From Candidatus Rifleibacteriota bacterium (GTDB lineage: Bacteria; Riflebacteria; Ozemobacteria; Ozemobacterales; Ozemobacteraceae), in assembly GCA_029560455.1 (NCBI GenBank), contig JAKQKW010000093.1, positions 1 to 56,047 on the forward strand: DNA of 56,047 bases. The letters run 5' to 3'. Shown one piece after another: positions 52,844-56,047 of the stretch. The notes beneath the pieces are model-generated. The model saw only the letters and a program-made list of their open reading frames with translations, did no database searches and was not told the DNA's origin. Numbering within the stretch: the stretch's first letter is position 1; each line of letters opens with the position of its first letter. The position numbers and the translations under genes are program-made.

Positions 52844-55321
52844 TTACTTATCTGAAGTTTCGCCGCCATCATAAAGAATTTCTTCGCTGACCGCAGGTTC
52901 AATTTTGATACCGGCCGGGGCTTTTCTCTGCATGGGCTTGAAATTGCCATTTGCATCGTAGAAAGCGGCAAGCCGGTCATACCATTTGCTGTTGCTTTCG
53001 TGGTTGAGAATGAAGTCAAAAGTTCCGACCGCACGGCAAACCCTGACAAAATCACTCAAAAAGGCAAACACCGCATTTGCCGAGGCTTCGCGGGAAACCA
53101 GAGAAGCATTCTGAGCATCAATCAGGTCGAGAATGTTTACAGCGCCTCTTGAATAAGCATTTCTGACCAGTTCAAGTGTTTTTGATGCATACTCAGCGCG
53201 GGTCTTTGCAAGAGCGATGCTTGAAAAAGAAGCGCGGGCATCTTCGAGAGAAGCGCGGGTATTCAACTCAAGACGCTGCATAAGATATTCTTTTTCGGCT
53301 GCAAGCTTTTTAATATTGGCTTCTGCCTCTTTGATGGCAGCTTTGCGATCGCCACCCTCATGCAGAGGAATAGAAATATTCAGACCCACGTGCCAGTCGT
53401 TTTTGTCAGGGTAATTGAAAACGCTGTTGAATGGTGCAGGCATGGCAGGCTTGACCGCGCCGATACCCGATTCCCTGACGGTTCGACTGAAATTGCTCTG
53501 TAAAGCGACCGTCGGGTGACTGTAACGATTTTTCGCAGACTTTTTCGAGCGGTCCATGGCTTCGATGCCGCGACTGATCTGCTGAATTTCGGGTGAGAAC
53601 ACAAAGGTATCACCGACCAGAAAGTCACGAAACAGTCTATAACCCATCTGGTTATCGATGTATGGCGCCACTTTTTCGTAATCGAGAAAGAACACTTCAG
53701 AGAAAATATCGCAGTCGGCAGTGGTGAATTCCTCTTCCTGGGAGGCTGCGAGCACCTGATTGAGAGCCATTTCAGCCTTACGGCGCATGGCGGTTGCGTC
53801 GATCAAAGCCTGTCTGGCCCCAGCCATCTGGATTTCCCAGCGATAGACTTCGGCCGGCCCCGAGGTTCCGACCTGCTCTCTGAATCTCGCGATTTCGAGA
53901 TTAGCCCTGGTAACCTCAAGGTTGTCACGCTGAATATTCTGCAAAGTTCTGGTTTTGAGAACATTGAGATAGGCAATGGCAGCGTCTTTGATGATATCGA
54001 GCATCAACGCCCTTTCCTCTTCGCGGCGAGCGCTCTGAAAAAGCTTCTGAATGTCAATATTGGCACGGGCCTGCTCACTGTATAAAACCAGCATCAGATC
54101 GGCACCAATCTGGGTTGCATGTTGAGCCGGTGTCATAATGCTTTCGGCCCGGTCTTCATCGAGCATTGTCTGGCGGCCAAAAGCACTGATTTTCGGCCGC
54201 AGATTCGACTTCGCCCGGTCAACGGTCTGCTCACCGGCCGCCAGTTCCTGTTTTTTGGCCATCAGCTGCAGGTTGCGCAACAGTGCGGTTTCGATGACCT
54301 GAGTGATCGAGAGTTTTCTTTCGATATTATCGGGTTCTTCGTTGAGCAGAACCGCATCGGTCATCTGGCTCCAGGTCGGGTAGACGCCGATTTCGCGGGC
54401 GGTCTGCATATTGATCGTCAGGCGTTCGGTGTGCGAAAAATCAACCTGAAAAGTCGCAGGGTCGTCATGCATCAACAGTCGCTGAAAATTCAGAGCAATA
54501 CGTCTGGCGAGCTTCTGAGTATCGATTTCCATGGCAATACTGCAGAGAACGCCACTTTCAACCGGGGCTCTGCCGATCATGGCCATGCTGGGAACCTTCA
54601 TCGCATTGATTCTACCGATCAGCTGTTTCTGTTGCTCAAGCGGCATGTCGAGCATCGGGGCAACATAAACAGCCTCGGCGTCAGCAAGTTTTGCCACAGC
54701 TTCGGCAAGATTGCTGCCAACCGGGATAACCACAAGTTTCACGCCACGTTCTTCAGCCTGTTTCCGCAGGTATTCAGGTAAACCCGCGATGCCATCGAGC
54801 ATGTATGAGCTGATAAGCAGATGCATACGCGAAAAGCTGCGAATTTCCTGAAAGCGGTCGATATGTCGGCCAATATCGATGCCGGCATCGATGTAAGTCA
54901 GATTGGGCGTGCCGCTTGTACCATCAATCTTTTTAAGGCCCTGCATGGCAGCGTTAATGACGTGAGCAGCCAAAACCGGTTTTTTCAGGTTCTCATTTGC
55001 AGCAGCTATCTGTGAAGCAACCGGACCGACAGCAAGAATGGCATCGGCATCTGGTGCTTCAAGCAATGTTGCAAATTTTTGCCGTATCGTAGAATTATTC
55101 CAGTTGCCATCGTGAATGTTTTTTTCGACAAAATTGATCTGATCGCCCTCCGGAAGGAGCTTTCTGGTTTCTTCATCGATCATTTCGAGCAGAGTCGAAG
55201 AGTTCGGCGTATGGCCATCGATAACAACGCCAACATTGATCGTACGGGCAAAGGCTGCGTCAGAACAGAAAACAGCACCAAAAGATAAAACCAGTATGCC
55301 AAAAATTTTGAGAATTCTCAT
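52844..55321 (-). CDS. Substrate-binding-domain/TolC outer-membrane efflux fusion
   Basis: An 825-residue exported protein (signal peptide to about residue 25, AAFA). Residues 26-325 resemble ABC-type substrate-binding proteins of the ABC_sub_bind class: INVGVVIDG, DADAILAVGPVASQIAA, KKPVLAAHVI, VKLVVIPVGSNLAEAV. Residues 340-780 are a TolC/OEP domain with two repeats of long coiled-coil helices and amphipathic strands (ITQVIETALLRNLQLM, RFREQVGTSGPAEVYRWE, NISIPLHEGGDRKAAI, VRNAYSRGAVNILDLIDAQNA). GGAGG sits before ATG 55321; a weak promoter (TTGTTT, 17, TAACAT) lies about 45 bases upstream. No inner-membrane pump or membrane-fusion partner is beside it. The fused layout suggests substrate capture at the periplasmic entrance of an outer-membrane channel; inferred. 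Confidence 0.85.
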   Translation of the reverse strand: MRILKIFGILVLSFGAVFCSDAAFARTINVGVVIDGHTPNSSTLLEMIDEETRKLLPEGDQINFVEKNIHDGNWNNSTIRQKFATLLEAPDADAILAVGPVASQIAAANENLKKPVLAAHVINAAMQGLKKIDGTSGTPNLTYIDAGIDIGRHIDRFQEIRSFSRMHLLISSYMLDGIAGLPEYLRKQAEERGVKLVVIPVGSNLAEAVAKLADAEAVYVAPMLDMPLEQQKQLIGRINAMKVPSMAMIGRAPVESGVLCSIAMEIDTQKLARRIALNFQRLLMHDDPATFQVDFSHTERLTINMQTAREIGVYPTWSQMTDAVLLNEEPDNIERKLSITQVIETALLRNLQLMAKKQELAAGEQTVDRAKSNLRPKISAFGRQTMLDEDRAESIMTPAQHATQIGADLMLVLYSEQARANIDIQKLFQSARREEERALMLDIIKDAAIAYLNVLKTRTLQNIQRDNLEVTRANLEIARFREQVGTSGPAEVYRWEIQMAGARQALIDATAMRRKAEMALNQVLAASQEEEFTTADCDIFSEVFFLDYEKVAPYIDNQMGYRLFRDFLVGDTFVFSPEIQQISRGIEAMDRSKKSAKNRYSHPTVALQSNFSRTVRESGIGAVKPAMPAPFNSVFNYPDKNDWHVGLNISIPLHEGGDRKAAIKEAEANIKKLAAEKEYLMQRLELNTRASLEDARASFSSIALAKTRAEYASKTLELVRNAYSRGAVNILDLIDAQNASLVSREASANAVFAFLSDFVRVCRAVGTFDFILNHESNSKWYDRLAAFYDANGNFKPMQRKAPAGIKIEPAVSEEILYDGGETSDK

Positions 55322-55440
55322 AATTCCTCCGGACTCAGTTTGGAAAAATGTTAACAGAGCTTCGTCTGAGAAACAACAATGGTAACCCTGAAACTATATT
55401 ACAAAATAACACGCATAAACAAGTGCCCGTGGCAAAAAAT

Positions 55441-55470
55441 TTGGCAGATCCGACAAGATTCTGCTATTTT
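55441..55470 (+). promoter_or_regulatory. Promoter of the Rrf2 gene
   Basis: TTGGCA (55441-55446), an 18-base spacer and TATTTT (55465-55470), about 35 bases upstream of ATG 55507. The -10 box lies inside a long dyad. Confidence 0.55.
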
Positions 55471-55489
55471 GGCATCAAAATACCAGAAT
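55458..55489 (+). promoter_or_regulatory. 32-bp dyad, probable Rrf2 operator
   Basis: ATTCTGCTATTTTG and CAAAATACCAGAAT are inverted repeats with one mismatch per arm around the central GCAT. The dyad covers the -10 box and the likely start point of the Rrf2 gene. Rrf2 proteins bind AT-rich dyads of about this size and often repress their own genes, so autoregulation is inferred. Confidence 0.6.
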
Positions 55490-55506
55490 AGCAACGGAGC
55501 CCCAGA

Positions 55507-55929
55507 ATGAGCACATATCTCGGCATGTCTGAAGCGGTAAGTCTTGGAATTCATTCAATGCTGCTGCTGGCGAAAAATCCGGCCGAAGGTCTTAATCTTG
55601 TGGCAATGGCAAATTCACTGAACGCTTCAGAAGCCCATCTGGCAAAAGTGATGCAGCGACTGCGCAAGAGCGGCATGATATCGGCTTTGCGTGGCCCGGG
55701 TGGCGGCTACAAACTTCTTTTTCCGCCAGAAAATATTTCTCTGCTGCAAATTTACGAAGCAATCGACGGGCCCTTTAAATTTGAAGAAAACCACTGCCGG
55801 TGTCCAGTTTCTCCGTGTAAAATAAATAAATTACTTCATGAAATGGCATGCCATTTTTTTGATTATCTGAAGAATAACACTCTCGCAAGCGTCATCAACG
55901 AATCACAGAAAGAGGTCAGACAAAAATGA
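55507..55929 (+). CDS. Rrf2-family transcriptional regulator
   Basis: A 140-residue winged-helix regulator. The N-terminal part has the Rrf2 pattern LGIHSMLLLAKNP, LNASEAHLAKVMQRLRKSGMI and the wing LRGPGGGYKL. The ligand region holds three cysteines in HCRCPVSPC, the kind that binds an iron-sulfur cluster in IscR, NsrR and RsrR. It therefore probably senses redox state, nitric oxide or iron-sulfur supply. GGAG precedes the ATG. Its stop overlaps the ATG of the following membrane protein gene (ATGA), so the latter is a likely target or partner. Confidence 0.92.
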   Translation: MSTYLGMSEAVSLGIHSMLLLAKNPAEGLNLVAMANSLNASEAHLAKVMQRLRKSGMISALRGPGGGYKLLFPPENISLLQIYEAIDGPFKFEENHCRCPVSPCKINKLLHEMACHFFDYLKNNTLASVINESQKEVRQK

Positions 55930-56047
55930 AACTCATTCACAAGCTTGCATTTCTGGCGGGGGTTCCGCTTCTGGCTTTCTTCTGGCAAAGCTACGGCCAG
56001 ATAAGCGTGGCGATGCAGGAAATCGAAAACTCTCGAAGAGTTCAGAA
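55926..56047 (+). CDS. Membrane protein N-terminus, cut by window edge
   Basis: Forty codons are visible: MKLIHKLAFLAGVPLLAFFW, an N-terminal membrane anchor, then a helical, charged start of an external domain (QISVAMQEIENSRR). This is the usual opening of chemoreceptors and other four-helix-bundle or nitrate/nitrite-type sensor proteins, but the family cannot be fixed from this much. It overlaps the Rrf2 stop (ATGA) and is translationally coupled to it. Confidence 0.75.
   Translation, partial: MKLIHKLAFLAGVPLLAFFWQSYGQISVAMQEIENSRRVQ

Overview
The window comes from a Gram-negative-type (diderm) bacterium of roughly 49-50% GC. Evidence for this is a TolC-family outer-membrane component, many Sec signal peptides, lipoprotein-like N-termini and a System II (ResB/CcsA) cytochrome c maturation pair. 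The abundance of SpoIIE/PP2C sensor phosphatases, very long TPR proteins, secreted metallopeptidases with FlgD-like C-termini and stand-alone B12-radical SAM enzymes would fit a poorly characterised lineage such as Candidatus Riflebacteria/Ozemobacteria. That placement is a guess from gene content, not a phylogenetic result. No phage, IS element or CRISPR array was seen.

Layout. (1) 1-7039, minus: a HEAT-repeat protein cut by the window edge, preceded in its operon by a 1965-residue exported TPR protein. (2) 7103-18442: three secreted zinc metallopeptidases (two M30-like with FlgD-like C-termini, one with a glycine-zipper C-terminus), a TPR protein, a PP2C phosphatase, an unknown protein and a previously unlisted 57-residue membrane protein. 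(3) 18561-25208, plus: an exported zinc-ribbon protein, then an Rcp1-like response regulator, a PAS histidine kinase and a hybrid kinase with a probable internal translation start, then a secreted propeller protein and an unknown protein. (4) 25122-35505, minus: lipoprotein, TPR protein, two large membrane PP2C phosphatases, then resB and ccsA, which have their own promoter predicted to give a leaderless transcript. (5) 35673-41202: a SUI1/eIF1-like factor, a flavodoxin-ferredoxin protein divergent from two tandem B12-radical SAM paralogues, and an unknown exported protein. (6) 41452-42082, minus: seven tRNA genes with a clear promoter and terminator. (7) 42564-52222, plus: a glycan operon (wecC-like dehydrogenase, B12-radical SAM, asparagine-synthase-like amidotransferase, two-domain oxidoreductase, heparinase-like protein, GT4). 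(8) 52355-56047: a SET-domain protein, a substrate-binding/TolC fusion on minus, and an Rrf2 regulator with a dyad operator overlapping its promoter, followed by a truncated membrane protein.

How the parts fit. The window is dominated by envelope functions (export, glycan synthesis, secreted proteolysis, cytochrome c assembly) and by signalling through phosphorelay and PP2C modules. The glycan operon can be read as making a UDP-aminosugar uronate, perhaps amidating it, and building it into an exported polymer; the epimerase, flippase and polymerase are not in the window. The items I rate most worth checking are the TolC fusion, the internal start of the receiver domain in the hybrid kinase, the AUA start at a gene overlap, the leaderless resB promoter, and the hairpin that doubles as terminator and ribosome-site mask.
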